The translations under genes were made by a program, and so were the position numbers. A stretch of 64,000 nt of DNA, from assembly GCA_964508765.1 (NCBI GenBank), contig CAZDVD010000012.1, positions 16,136-80,135 on the forward strand. The letters run 5' to 3'. The notes beneath the pieces were generated by a model. The model was given only the letters and a program-made list of their open reading frames with translations, had not been told where the DNA came from and made no database searches. The stretch is from JABMPR01 sp964508765 (GTDB lineage: Bacteria > Fidelibacterota > UBA8477 > JABMPR01). Every line of letters begins with the position of its first letter. Position 1 is the stretch's first letter. Positions 1-9,106 of this stretch are shown here, piece by piece.

Positions 1-171
1 GTAGGAGGCGACTTGAAAATCAGTGGCCAGGACAAAACAGAGGGTGCTTTTTTTGTGGACCTGTCTGGTGATATACTGGATGGTACTGAAACAAAATTAA
101 AGATCACTGTACATAGTGGCGACCGCCTGATGGAAACCGTTAAAACATCATTTATGGGACCGAGGAAATAA
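1..171 (+). CDS. ccoG: CcoG/FixG cytochrome oxidase accessory protein, C-terminal end
   Basis: An open frame enters from the left edge and stops with TAA at 169-171. The 56 visible residues look like the C-terminal Ig-like domain of CcoG (RdxA/FixG), ending in an F-M-G-P-R-K tail like the FxGP ending of that family. CcoG is a membrane iron-sulfur protein that helps load copper into cbb3-type cytochrome oxidase. The stop overlaps the start of the next gene (TAATG), and that gene is FixH, which is the usual order. The identification rests on the short tail plus the neighbour; most of the protein, including the Fe-S motifs, lies outside the window. Confidence 0.7.
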   Translation, partial: VGGDLKISGQDKTEGAFFVDLSGDILDGTETKLKITVHSGDRLMETVKTSFMGPRK

Positions 172-638
172 TGACTGAGCAAAAGCCATCTGGAAAGCCG
201 TGGATGTGGGGTCTGACGGCCACAATCGTTGCTTCTATTGTTTTTTTTGTGGGTTTTGCCATCTGGACTTTCCAGGATGATGTGGAGTTGGTCTATGATA
301 ATTACTATGAGAAGGATGTGGTTTTTGATCAGCAGATCAAACGGGTAGCCAGGACAGGGGCGCTTCTTTTAAAACCCGTTTTGAATTACAATCAGACCAC
401 ACAGATGCTTGCTGTGAAATTTCCTCTGGCTCTGGGACATGCACCCACTACAGGAGAAGTGCTACTTTTTCGTCCAGCTGATCTCCACAAAGATCGGTTG
501 TTTCCATTAGAATTAATCGGAGATAGTCTCCAGACCATCTCGCTGCCTGATATGGTTTCCGGTCTCTGGCGCATCAAGTTGAATTGGACCAGTGGCGGGG
601 AAGAGTATTATCTTGAACAAGCCCTGATGGTGAATTGA
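171..638 (+). CDS. fixH: FixH family protein (cbb3 oxidase assembly)
   Basis: A 155-residue protein with one N-terminal membrane segment (about residues 13-33). It is followed by the FixH signature region D-x-V-x-x-x-Y-Y-E-K-D (residues 37-49) and a periplasmic beta-rich domain, so topology and length fit FixH/CcoH. FixH is needed for stable assembly of cbb3 cytochrome c oxidase in the inner membrane. Its ATG overlaps the ccoG stop by one base, which implies translational coupling. The copper P-type ATPase (FixI/CcoI) and CcoS that often follow are not here; the next clear gene is a TPR lipoprotein. Identification is by family pattern. Confidence 0.85.
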   Translation: MTEQKPSGKPWMWGLTATIVASIVFFVGFAIWTFQDDVELVYDNYYEKDVVFDQQIKRVARTGALLLKPVLNYNQTTQMLAVKFPLALGHAPTTGEVLLFRPADLHKDRLFPLELIGDSLQTISLPDMVSGLWRIKLNWTSGGEEYYLEQALMVN

Positions 639-760
639 TGATATCAGGCAGGACAGAATTGCTTTTGGTAAACCTTTCGACCGGAGCTGCCAGTGATTGT
701 CTTCAACAAATAACCCTTGCTGAACATGTGACTCAAGTTAATTTTTTCCAATTGGCTTAG
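638..760 (+). CDS. possible 40-residue ORF overlapping the fixH stop
   Basis: An ATG at 638 overlaps the fixH TGA (TGATG) and opens a 40-codon frame ending with TAG at 758-760, just before the ribosome site of the next gene. It fills the whole gap between fixH and the TPR gene. The peptide has no membrane segment or motif that I recognise and does not look like CcoS or the start of FixI. It may be a small coupled gene, a decayed remnant or chance. The only support is its placement. Confidence 0.25.
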   Translation: MISGRTELLLVNLSTGAASDCLQQITLAEHVTQVNFFQLA

Positions 761-770
761 GAGAGACACT

Positions 771-1823
771 ATGGGGCTGAAACGCGGGCTTATTCTTACA
801 ATGCTTGGACTGTTTATTCTGACTGCTTGCAGTGAAGATCCAGATGTGCTCTACTCAAAAGCTGAAACCGAGGCAGCTCTGGGGTCACGCCAAAAAGCCT
901 TGAACTATCTTCTGGAAATTCAACAATCCAATCCTGACTATACCGAAGCCTATTTATTTGCAGCCCGTCTCTTCTTCGAAGACAATAATCTTACAGATGC
1001 TGTAAATCAGTGTAAGCGCGGTCTTGATGCTGAGGCAGACTCAGCTCAGATTTTGAGATATATTGGCGAGATCTATCATCTCAGTGGAAGCATGGAAAAT
1101 GCCTACCAATATTATCGGATGGCTGTTCAGGCCAATGCCAATGATGTTGAGGTGCAGATAAGCATGGGAAACATTCTCAACGATAAAGATTTATATGAAC
1201 AAGCCCTGGAACATTTTGAGACAGCCCTTGAGCTGGATTCAGCCAATTATCAGGCTACGGTAGGCAAGGCTAAAACGCTGAGAAATGCAGGCAAAACGGC
1301 AGCTTCGATTGAAATTCTGCAAGAAGCGGTCAAGAGTGAACCCATGGAAGGTGCCGCCTATGGGGCGTTGGCCATGGCTCAGGAAAAAACCGCCACAAAA
1401 GATAAAGATATTCTGGACAACTATGCTCTCGCTGTCAAGCTGTCCCCCCGGGACAAATCTGTATGGGATGCCTACGTTGATTTCATGATGGAGGATCAGG
1501 ATCAGAAGCAGGCTGTTAAAGTGCTGCAGAACTACCTCTATCATTTTCCTCAGGTCATTGAAGGAAGACATCGTCTGGCAGAACTCTACATTGATCTAGC
1601 CCGTGCCGAAAGTCTCTCATGGCTTGATGCTGCAAGGCAACAGTGTGATCAGGCTTTGATCACAGATCAGAACGATCACTATAGCCATGCCCTTCTTGCT
1701 AAAATTTATCTCCTTCAGGAAAAACCAAGACTGGCTATTCTTGAGGCACAATTAGCATTTGAAATCAATCCAAATACTGAATATCGGGAATTGGTAGATC
1801 AGGCCAAGTTTTACACGAACTGA
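771..1823 (+). CDS. TPR-repeat lipoprotein
   Basis: A 350-residue protein that starts with a charged N-terminus, a hydrophobic stretch and a lipobox L-T-A-C (Cys about residue 20), so it is probably a lipoprotein. The rest is almost entirely tetratricopeptide repeats: alternating helices with the A-x-x-x-G-x-x-x-x-A pattern from about residue 30 to the end, including the repeat spanning residues 110-150. Such proteins scaffold envelope complexes. The start is well placed behind AGGAGAGA. It follows the fix genes in the same direction but about 130 bases away, so a role in respiration is not shown. No partner can be named. Confidence 0.8.
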   Translation: MGLKRGLILTMLGLFILTACSEDPDVLYSKAETEAALGSRQKALNYLLEIQQSNPDYTEAYLFAARLFFEDNNLTDAVNQCKRGLDAEADSAQILRYIGEIYHLSGSMENAYQYYRMAVQANANDVEVQISMGNILNDKDLYEQALEHFETALELDSANYQATVGKAKTLRNAGKTAASIEILQEAVKSEPMEGAAYGALAMAQEKTATKDKDILDNYALAVKLSPRDKSVWDAYVDFMMEDQDQKQAVKVLQNYLYHFPQVIEGRHRLAELYIDLARAESLSWLDAARQQCDQALITDQNDHYSHALLAKIYLLQEKPRLAILEAQLAFEINPNTEYRELVDQAKFYTN

Positions 1824-1961
1824 TATAACGCCTTAAAAGTTATACCCTGTCGAACCAGACATTTGGATTCTCACTCCAAAGTCATCTAATCCAAAATGTT
1901 TTGGATGGCTAATTAATTCCCCATCGTGCCACAGGCTGGGGCAAAAACACAGGAATTAGAC

Positions 1962-3095
1962 ATGCGCAAAAAAGTAGTCGTATTGGGTGCAGGTATGGTG
2001 GGAAGAGCTATGGCTATCGATTTGAGCAAACAGAATGACGTGCTTTCTGTTGACCGTGATACCAGAGCGCTAGAATTTCTCTCTGGATATCCAAATCTGA
2101 CTACTAAAAAAGCAGATTTAGCGAGTGCTGAAGTAATTACTTCAGTCATCGCCGATGCAGATATCGTGGTGGGTGCTGTGCCAGGGTTTATGGGCTTTGA
2201 AACATTGAGAACCGTGATTGAGGCGGGGAAGAACATTGTGGATATTTCATTTTTTCCTGAGGACCCCTTTGAGCTGGATGCGCTGGCAAGATCTAAAGGT
2301 GTGATTGCTGTTATGGATGCAGGGGTCGCCCCGGGAATGAGCAATCTCATTTTAGGTTCTTATCAGGGTAAAAATGAGATTACAGACTTCACTTGTTATG
2401 TTGGTGGGCTACCCTGGGAACGTACCTGGCCATATGAGTATAAAGCACCCTTTTCACCCATTGATGTCATCGAAGAATACACCCGACCCTCACGCATTGT
2501 TGAAAACAGTAGTATTGTTCAAAAAGTAGCGCTTTCGGAACCAGAACTGATTGATTTTCCTGAAGTGGGAACCCTGGAAGCCTTCAATACAGATGGTTTG
2601 AGAAGTTTGATTCACACCATGAAAATCCCCAATATGAAAGAAAAGACTCTACGCTATCCTGGACATATTGAACTTATGCGAGTCCTCCGTGAAACCGGAT
2701 TTTTTGGTGAGGAGAAGATCCCAATTGGGGATCAAAACATCAGACCCATCGATTTGACCACAGCCCTGCTATTTCCAAAATGGAAACTGGGTGACGAGGA
2801 AGAGGAATTCACCATTATGAATATCCTCATCGAGGGTTTGGATGCAGGCAAGAAATTTAAACATAAGTATGCCTTGTTGGATCGCTATGATCCAGCCACC
2901 AAAACATCCTCCATGGCCAGGACCACCGGTTATACCTGCACCGCAGTGACCCAGCTTGTTTTGGATGGCCAATATGAACTTGAGGGCATCAGTCCCCCCG
3001 AGTTTGTGGGTGAAACACAGGGTTGTCTTGAAACAGTTTTCAAATATCTCGAGGCAAGAGGCGTGATGTATACGAAAAGTTCACAGGAGGCTTAA
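1962..3095 (+). CDS. saccharopine dehydrogenase-family oxidoreductase (lysine 6-dehydrogenase-like)
   Basis: The N-terminus is a Rossmann fold beginning V-V-V-L-G-A-G-M-V-G right at the start. The middle contains D-A-G-V-A-P-G-M-S-N, typical of the saccharopine dehydrogenase/L-lysine 6-dehydrogenase group, followed by the C-Y-V-G-G-L-P segment. I chose the ATG at 1962, with AGGA seven bases upstream, over the GTG at 1926 because the nucleotide-binding strand then lies at the N-terminus as usual. The family oxidises or reduces lysine-derived amino acids with NAD(P). An amino-acid permease starts ten bases downstream, so import and catabolism (or export after synthesis) of the same amino acid is a fair inference. 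The exact substrate is not readable. Confidence 0.8.
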   Translation: MRKKVVVLGAGMVGRAMAIDLSKQNDVLSVDRDTRALEFLSGYPNLTTKKADLASAEVITSVIADADIVVGAVPGFMGFETLRTVIEAGKNIVDISFFPEDPFELDALARSKGVIAVMDAGVAPGMSNLILGSYQGKNEITDFTCYVGGLPWERTWPYEYKAPFSPIDVIEEYTRPSRIVENSSIVQKVALSEPELIDFPEVGTLEAFNTDGLRSLIHTMKIPNMKEKTLRYPGHIELMRVLRETGFFGEEKIPIGDQNIRPIDLTTALLFPKWKLGDEEEEFTIMNILIEGLDAGKKFKHKYALLDRYDPATKTSSMARTTGYTCTAVTQLVLDGQYELEGISPPEFVGETQGCLETVFKYLEARGVMYTKSSQEA

Positions 3096-3104
3096 CACTC
3101 AGTT

Positions 3105-4526
3105 TTGAAGGTTACAAAAGCCACAAAAGGATTGTCGCTCTGGACTTTGGTCATGTTGATCTTTGTCCCCACCTTTGGGTTTAATAATATCACTTCTAAT
3201 GGTGTGGCTCTGGGTCCTGCAGCTGTGCCGTCCTGGATGCTGGTCTGTATCTTCTACTTTTTACCCCTTACAGCAATCATTGCTGAGCTGGCTTCGGTAA
3301 ACGAACACAAGAGCGGTGGAATCTACAGCTGGATAGCAACCAGCCTGGGGCATCGCTGGGCCTTCTTTGGAACCTGGTCGTATTTCATTGCCAATTTGTT
3401 CTATCTGCAGTTTGTATTTGCCAGAATCCCTGTGATGACATCCTGGGCGCTGTTTGGAGAAAATCGTTTTACTGATGCGAATGTTGAGCTACTACCCTAT
3501 TATTCCATCTTGTTGTGTCTGATATTGACATGGATCGCCAGTCGTGGAGTCCGTTCTTTTTCCAAACTGAGTAATCTGGGTGGCAAGTTGACCTTCGTTG
3601 TAACAGGTGGATTTATTGTATTTGCTTTCCTGGCCTACCTAAAAGGCACTCCCTCAGCTACAGAGTTTACCGTGGAAAGCATGATGCCTGATTTTTCCAC
3701 AAGTTATTTTGCGACTTTCTCATGGCTCTTGTTGGCTGTGGCTGGTGCCGAAGTGGCTGGAACCTATATCCATGAGGTTGAGAATCCCCTACGCAATTTT
3801 CCCCGAGGTGTGATTATGGCTACCATGCTGGTGGGGGTGGCATATATCCTGGGCTCGTTTGCTGTAGGCCTGGTAGCTCCTCCAGAAGTTTTGGCTGAGG
3901 CGGGTTTGAAGGATGCGATTTTTGTGGTCCATAAACTGTTGGCGGAGAGTTTTGGTGTCAATGGTATCCTGGTCGTGCGGTTGTTTGCTTTGATTTTGGT
4001 GGTGACCTCGGTGGCTGCCTATGTGGTTTGGATCGAATCTCCCTTGCGTGCCATGTTTTCTGAGGTGCCTGAGGGTACCTTCCCGGAAATTTTGACTCGC
4101 AAAAATGCCGACGGTGGACTGAGTCATGCCTTGTGGATTCAAGCTGGGGTGGTGATAGTGCTTATCGCCATTCCATTGATTGGTCTGGAATCAATCGATG
4201 CATTTTTTCGATTGGTTACTGACCTGACTGCCTTGAGTCTGGTGATACCCTATATGATTTTAGCTGCAGCCTACCTGGTTTTTCGAAAAAACAATAATCC
4301 CGGTCCCTTTACCATGATGCGCTCAAATAAACTGGCGCTCGGAGTGGCAATGGGAACTCTGGTTATCAGCATTGCAGCATTTTTTGGAGCAGGTATTGAT
4401 TATTATGTCGACGCCGAAACAAGTTGGGATGCTGCTAAAGCCATCATGATGACCTATGGTGGCCCCATCGTGTTGATTGCTCTGGGTTATGGACTCACCC
4501 ATTTCCACAAAAGTTCTGCAGGCTAG
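3105..4526 (+). CDS. APC-superfamily amino acid permease
   Basis: A 473-residue polytopic membrane protein with about 12 hydrophobic segments. The first segment carries the broken-helix pattern of the amino acid-polyamine-organocation family (residues about 15-45), and an E-x-K-S-G-G-I-Y-S-W-I element sits near residue 70. It resembles the glutamate:GABA antiporter/YjeM branch more than the LysP branch. The likely start is TTG at 3105; an AGGAGG lies 14 bases upstream, which is rather far, so the exact start is uncertain. It sits between a saccharopine-dehydrogenase-like enzyme and an NAD-dependent epimerase-like protein, in one apparent transcription unit. Confidence 0.85.
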   Translation: MKVTKATKGLSLWTLVMLIFVPTFGFNNITSNGVALGPAAVPSWMLVCIFYFLPLTAIIAELASVNEHKSGGIYSWIATSLGHRWAFFGTWSYFIANLFYLQFVFARIPVMTSWALFGENRFTDANVELLPYYSILLCLILTWIASRGVRSFSKLSNLGGKLTFVVTGGFIVFAFLAYLKGTPSATEFTVESMMPDFSTSYFATFSWLLLAVAGAEVAGTYIHEVENPLRNFPRGVIMATMLVGVAYILGSFAVGLVAPPEVLAEAGLKDAIFVVHKLLAESFGVNGILVVRLFALILVVTSVAAYVVWIESPLRAMFSEVPEGTFPEILTRKNADGGLSHALWIQAGVVIVLIAIPLIGLESIDAFFRLVTDLTALSLVIPYMILAAAYLVFRKNNNPGPFTMMRSNKLALGVAMGTLVISIAAFFGAGIDYYVDAETSWDAAKAIMMTYGGPIVLIALGYGLTHFHKSSAG

Positions 4527-4566
4527 CGGCAGATAAAAATTCAGGGGGAAAGATGAAGGAGTTTGT

Positions 4567-5511
4567 ATGAAAAATATGGTGTTCGGAACCGGTCCCCTGG
4601 CCTGGTGGGTCATGCAGACTCTCCTAGAGAAGGGCGATACCGTTGCTCTGGCCAGTCGCAGCGGAAAAATTAATAATACGCTTCCAGATAAAGTTGAAAT
4701 ACATGCCTGTGATGCAACCCAACCTGATGAGGTTGCCAATGTCTGTCAGGATATGGATGCAGTCTATTTTTGTGCCATGCCGCCTTATACCAATTGGCCT
4801 GATCTGTTTCCACCCCTGGTGGTTGGTTTTCTAAAGGGGGTTGCCAGAACCAAAGCAAAAGTGATTTTTGGTGATAACCTGTACCTATATGGACCCACCC
4901 AGGGAACCCGCATAAACGAAACCGTCGCCCATGAAGCTGCCGGCCATAAAGGTCGTACCAGAGAATTTGTGGCGCGTCAGTTTATGGCCGCACACGAACG
5001 GGAGGATAACCTGATCACCATAGGTCGCGCTTCTGATTTTTACGGTCCCCAGACACTGAATGCTGTTTTGGGTGAAATGTTTTTCAAGCCGGCTTTGGCA
5101 GGTAAAACCGTCAATCTTTTGGGAGATATTGACCTGCCTCATACCTTCAGCTATATCAAAGATTTCGCAAAGGGGCTGGTCACCCTGGGCAATAATGAAT
5201 CTGCTTTTGGAGAAGCCTGGCACACGCCCAACGCACCCACAGTTTCAACCCGGGATATGCTCAAACTGATCGAAGCAGAGCTTGAGAGTGAAATCAAAGT
5301 CCGTGTAGCTGGCAATACCATGATTTCCTTGTTGGGCATTTTCAGTCCAATGATTAAAGAGACCAAAGAAATGATGTACACCTGGGAAGAACCCTATGTC
5401 GTGGATCATTCCAAGTTTGAAGCAGCTTTCGGAGCTGAGATCACCAGCCATGAGGTTGCCATAAAAGAAACTGCCGCCTGGTTCAAAAAACATCTAAACT
5501 CAGAAGAATGA
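4567..5511 (+). CDS. NAD(P)-binding epimerase/dehydratase-family protein
   Basis: A 314-residue protein with an N-terminal Rossmann strand and G-T-G-P-L-A-W turn (residues 4-12), a second strand ending A-S-R-S-G, and a substrate half containing N-L-Y-L-Y-G-P (about residue 104) where extended short-chain dehydrogenases carry the Y-x-x-x-K region; the usual lysine is not obvious. Family members act on sugar nucleotides or other small molecules with NAD(P). It has a good AAGGAG site and overlaps the following membrane protein by four bases (ATGA), so the two are coupled. The substrate is unknown. Confidence 0.75.
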   Translation: MKNMVFGTGPLAWWVMQTLLEKGDTVALASRSGKINNTLPDKVEIHACDATQPDEVANVCQDMDAVYFCAMPPYTNWPDLFPPLVVGFLKGVARTKAKVIFGDNLYLYGPTQGTRINETVAHEAAGHKGRTREFVARQFMAAHEREDNLITIGRASDFYGPQTLNAVLGEMFFKPALAGKTVNLLGDIDLPHTFSYIKDFAKGLVTLGNNESAFGEAWHTPNAPTVSTRDMLKLIEAELESEIKVRVAGNTMISLLGIFSPMIKETKEMMYTWEEPYVVDHSKFEAAFGAEITSHEVAIKETAAWFKKHLNSEE

Positions 5512-5921
5512 AAAAACTTACCCAGGATCAAATCCTGACATTTCTCCTCTATGTCGGTGCAATCTATTTCTTTGGGGTCGCTTTTGTCCATGGTATAGGA
5601 ACAAAAATACCCGGCTTTTTCGTCTACTATAATGTGCCCTCTTATGCCTATCAGGATCGGATTATTTCCTTTCTGTCTTTTGGCTGGGCGGGTCTTTTTT
5701 ATCTGGCAGCCAGGAAAATGGATGCGGATTTCATCAAGCTTATTCTAAGCATCGGTTTGTTAGCCATCATCGCACTGTTATTCAATACCATGATCACAGA
5801 TTTTAAAGCACTGGATCCATCTGTCAGTGGCACTGACTTTAAATGGATAATCGGCGGGATCATCTTTTACTGGTTGGGACTTGTGATGCATTCCCGGCAG
5901 CACTTCTTCAAAAATAAGTAA
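5508..5921 (+). CDS. small four-helix integral membrane protein of unknown function
   Basis: A 137-residue protein with four hydrophobic segments (about residues 10-30, 48-67, 75-95, 112-130) and short polar loops, ending in a basic tail H-S-R-Q-H-F-F-K-N-K. Its ATG overlaps the stop of the epimerase-like gene (ATGA), so they are translationally coupled and probably work in the same process. I recognise no family motif. Last gene of the 1962-5921 unit. Confidence 0.7.
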   Translation: MKKLTQDQILTFLLYVGAIYFFGVAFVHGIGTKIPGFFVYYNVPSYAYQDRIISFLSFGWAGLFYLAARKMDADFIKLILSIGLLAIIALLFNTMITDFKALDPSVSGTDFKWIIGGIIFYWLGLVMHSRQHFFKNK

Positions 5922-5992
5922 TGCTTCAAATTGACTGTCCGCTTACTTTATTTCTAGATGAGTTACATAAACTATAAATGGGGGATAACCGT

Positions 5993-6394
5993 ATGTTAAA
6001 TTGGGATTCCAGCTATAGTGTTGGCGTAAAAGAATTGGATGATCAGCACAAGAAAATGTTTAACCTTATTCAGGATCTGAAACAATCTCTGGGTATTTCA
6101 GACAATCGTGATGCAGTTGTAAAGGTTCTGAATAGTCTGGTTGCCTATACCAAAGATCATTTTGCCACAGAAGAATTTTATTTCAGGCAATTCGATTATG
6201 AGAAGACAGATGACCATATTGACAAACACATTGATCTCATTGCAGCTGTGGAAAAACTCGTTTATCAATTTGAAATTGGTGAAACTCTTGATGTTAATCT
6301 AGTCATGGATTTTCTCAATACCTGGTGGTCAGAGCATATCCTAGGAGCAGATCAAGAGTATGTAAATTGTTTTAAAAGGAACGGTCTTGCTTAA
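5993..6394 (+). CDS. bacteriohemerythrin
   Basis: A 133-residue hemerythrin-like protein with the full set of di-iron ligands: H in D-D-Q-H-K-K-M-F, H-x-x-x-E in H-F-A-T-E-E, H-x-x-x-H in D-H-I-D-K-H, and the final H-x-x-x-x-D in S-E-H-I-L-G-A-D. The N-terminal W-x-x-x-Y-S-V-G is also typical. I start it at ATG 5993, eight bases after GGGGGAT, rather than five codons upstream. Such stand-alone cytosolic proteins bind O2 (or NO) reversibly and serve oxygen sensing, storage or delivery. The 3' end is followed after 12 bases by an unrelated membrane-anchored protein. Confidence 0.9.
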   Translation: MLNWDSSYSVGVKELDDQHKKMFNLIQDLKQSLGISDNRDAVVKVLNSLVAYTKDHFATEEFYFRQFDYEKTDDHIDKHIDLIAAVEKLVYQFEIGETLDVNLVMDFLNTWWSEHILGADQEYVNCFKRNGLA

Positions 6395-6406
6395 AAAGGT
6401 CTCTTT

Positions 6407-6940
6407 GTGAAAATCAGGCGCAGCGCCCGTACCATACTGGCTACCCTCGTGGTGTTGTCCGTTTTTACCTTGCTAACTGCGTGGCACAATGAGGCTCCCA
6501 ACCAACGCTCTGAACCTGAGAAACAGTCTTTGATCAAACAGCTCAGTCTCAAGAACCCCAAGCTACAACTTCTCATAAAAGCCATGAAGTCATGGGATAC
6601 TTCCCATGGTTTTTATCTGGTGGGATCAAGGAACCGTTATTCCTGGCCAGAAGATATTGCCAGAGCATGCTATTTTGACCCCCTTGCTGTGCAGAGCATG
6701 GCCTCAAAAGTAAAAATTCCAACCTCCGAGGAAATCGATCTGGTCCGATATCGCAGTCTAGAGGATTTTTTGAATATTTTAAGCGAGGCTGAGAAGCAAA
6801 AACCGGGAAGTTTGATTCGCCTAAATATCCGGCAATACCAGGTTATCCAGGAACCGCAATTTGCCTTCTCTTTAAGGTTGGTCATTTCCATCGTTCTGGG
6901 TGTCTCAGGATTGTTGGTAGTGAGGTTCTACAACAGATAG
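6407..6940 (+). CDS. membrane-anchored hypothetical protein
   Basis: A 177-residue protein starting at GTG 6407, six bases after AAAAAGGT. There is an N-terminal hydrophobic segment (residues about 8-25), a mostly helical soluble middle, and a C-terminal membrane segment (about 155-172) ending V-V-R-F-Y-N-R. This topology suggests both ends are anchored with the middle outside the cytoplasm. No known domain was seen. It follows the hemerythrin gene in the same direction with a 12-base gap, so co-transcription is likely. Confidence 0.6.
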   Translation: MKIRRSARTILATLVVLSVFTLLTAWHNEAPNQRSEPEKQSLIKQLSLKNPKLQLLIKAMKSWDTSHGFYLVGSRNRYSWPEDIARACYFDPLAVQSMASKVKIPTSEEIDLVRYRSLEDFLNILSEAEKQKPGSLIRLNIRQYQVIQEPQFAFSLRLVISIVLGVSGLLVVRFYNR

Positions 6941-7105
6941 CCCACCAACTCTCGTCAAGGCTTATCTTAACCCAAATGTTGTTATAAAAACGCAAGAAAA
7001 CCCATTATCAAAAGGTGGCGAAAACGGCATAAAAAATGTATGTTGAATGCTCAAATGAGTGGCGATAAATATCTTGTTAAAATTAATGATAATGAAGGTG
7101 TCCAC

Positions 7106-9061
7106 ATGAAACGTAATCAGATTTTTGTTCTGTTAATTCTCGCTTTTTCCCTCGTGTTTTGGTCATGCGGTGGTGGCGACAAGCAAGCTTCAGATACTAC
7201 AGGGGCTGACAACACTGCTCTGGCCAAAGATTTGACCACCCCCGCTGATTCTGGTGGTTATGGCTTTGAAAAAATAGCAGAAGATTTAGGCTACTCTACC
7301 TATGAAATGCAACCTGAAGAACAAATATTCTTTGGTGATCCTCGGGCCAAAAAGGGCGGACTCTTTCGTCATATTACCACTCGTTTTCCAGCCACGATGC
7401 GAACTGAAGGTCAGAATGCTAACTATGTAGAGAATAGCACCATTTCAGGTTTGTGTTATGAGGGCTTGGTTAACACGCATCCCCTGACGCTTGAGTTCAT
7501 TCCCTCACTGGCCACTCATTGGAAAATCTCAGATGATAAGATGAAATTCTGGTTCCGTATCAACCCTGATGCTCGCTGGTCAGATGGTCGTGAGGTTATT
7601 GCTGAAGATGTTGTTGCTACCTGGGATCTTCACATGGATGAAACAATTTTATCCCCTTCAGACCAATTGGTTTATGGGAAATTTGAAAGACCAGTTATTG
7701 AAGGTAAATATATAGTCTCCGTAGTGTGTAAAGAATTGAGCTGGAGAAATTTCCTCTATTTTGGTGGCAGCATGGTCATTCTACCTTCCCATTACCTTAA
7801 CCAGATAGATGGATCTGAATATCTCAAAGAATATCAGTTTAAAATGCTTCCCGGTACAGGACCCTACGAAATCAAGGAAGATGATATTATCAGCCAGGAA
7901 TCATTCACTCTCACCCGTAGAGCTGACTACTGGGCCAAAGACGATCCTACCAACAAATACACTTCAAACTTTGACAAGATCAAATTCATTGTGGTGAAGG
8001 ACAATAATCCCCTCATCTTTGAAAAATTCAAAAAGAATGAAGCCGATTTTTATACCGTTTCAGGAGCTCGAGAATGGATTGAAGAGTGTGAAGAGGATTC
8101 ACTAAATCCCGGTGAAACCAACTGGCCTTACGCGCTGGAAAGAGGATGGATCAAGAAGCATAAAGTTTACTCAGAGAAACCTGCGGGCACGTCAGGATTT
8201 GCATTCAATATGCGCAAATGGCCCTTTGATGATAAACGAGTTCGCATGGCTTTCACTTATCTCTACAATCGCGAGAAAATGAATGAAGAGATGTACTACA
8301 GTGAATACTCCATGATGAACTCATTGTATTCAGGTTCCGTTTATGAGAATCCCAAAAATGAAAAAGTTGTTTACTCTCCAGGAAAAGCAGTCAAGCTCCT
8401 TGAAGAGGCTGGTTATACTACCAGAAATGATAAGGGATGGCTGGTCCATGAAGATGGTCGGGTCCTGCGCTTCGAGTTAGCCATCCAAAAAGGTGTGGAC
8501 TACATGGTGACTCCGGTTCAGCAGATGATGAAAGAATATGGCATTGACATGCAGATCAAATACATCGATGGGAATGCCAACTGGAAAAATCTGATGGAAC
8601 GAAATTTTACCATCTATATGCAAAGCTGGGGTGGTCTGGTTTTCCCCAATCCAGAAACTTCCCTAAAATCTTCTCTGGCCGATGAAAACAATACCAATAA
8701 TATCAGCGGATTTAAAAGCGCCAGAGTTGATGAATTGCTACCTGAGTATGATGTGACTTTTAAGCAGGCTCGTCGTGTTGAAATTATTCGTGAAATTGAT
8801 GGCATCTACTCGGATATTCATCCAGCAGCCTGGGGTATCGCCAGAAACTATCAACGTGTGTTATTCTGGGATAAATTTGGTTATCCTGAATATATGGTTG
8901 GGCGTTATACTGGTGATTACCGTTCGGTATTTACAAGTTGGTGGTTTGATGCGGACAAAGAAAAAGCACTTAAAGAGGCTATGGCTAATGAAACTGATCT
9001 GCCTAAGGGCGAAGTCGATGTCATGTTCTGGCCTGAATATTTAAAGGCGGATGCTAACTAA
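7106..9061 (+). CDS. oligopeptide ABC transporter substrate-binding lipoprotein (family 5, YejA-like)
   Basis: A large solute-binding protein of about 651 residues. I chose ATG 7106, which gives a signal peptide and lipobox W-S-C; the 22 codons upstream do not look coding. After the linker, G-D-P-R-A-K-K-G-G is the hallmark of the YejA branch of family-5 binding proteins, and A-R-W-S-D-G-R-E-V-I-A-E-D-V is the common family-5 motif. These proteins capture oligopeptides outside the inner membrane and hand them to the permease. It heads the importer operon that continues to 14533. A four-helix-bundle gene separates it from the first permease, which is unusual. Confidence 0.9.
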   Translation: MKRNQIFVLLILAFSLVFWSCGGGDKQASDTTGADNTALAKDLTTPADSGGYGFEKIAEDLGYSTYEMQPEEQIFFGDPRAKKGGLFRHITTRFPATMRTEGQNANYVENSTISGLCYEGLVNTHPLTLEFIPSLATHWKISDDKMKFWFRINPDARWSDGREVIAEDVVATWDLHMDETILSPSDQLVYGKFERPVIEGKYIVSVVCKELSWRNFLYFGGSMVILPSHYLNQIDGSEYLKEYQFKMLPGTGPYEIKEDDIISQESFTLTRRADYWAKDDPTNKYTSNFDKIKFIVVKDNNPLIFEKFKKNEADFYTVSGAREWIEECEEDSLNPGETNWPYALERGWIKKHKVYSEKPAGTSGFAFNMRKWPFDDKRVRMAFTYLYNREKMNEEMYYSEYSMMNSLYSGSVYENPKNEKVVYSPGKAVKLLEEAGYTTRNDKGWLVHEDGRVLRFELAIQKGVDYMVTPVQQMMKEYGIDMQIKYIDGNANWKNLMERNFTIYMQSWGGLVFPNPETSLKSSLADENNTNNISGFKSARVDELLPEYDVTFKQARRVEIIREIDGIYSDIHPAAWGIARNYQRVLFWDKFGYPEYMVGRYTGDYRSVFTSWWFDADKEKALKEAMANETDLPKGEVDVMFWPEYLKADAN

Positions 9062-9106
9062 CAACAACGAAAGAATAAGGAAAAAAGAAGAAGGACTATT
9101 GAACGA

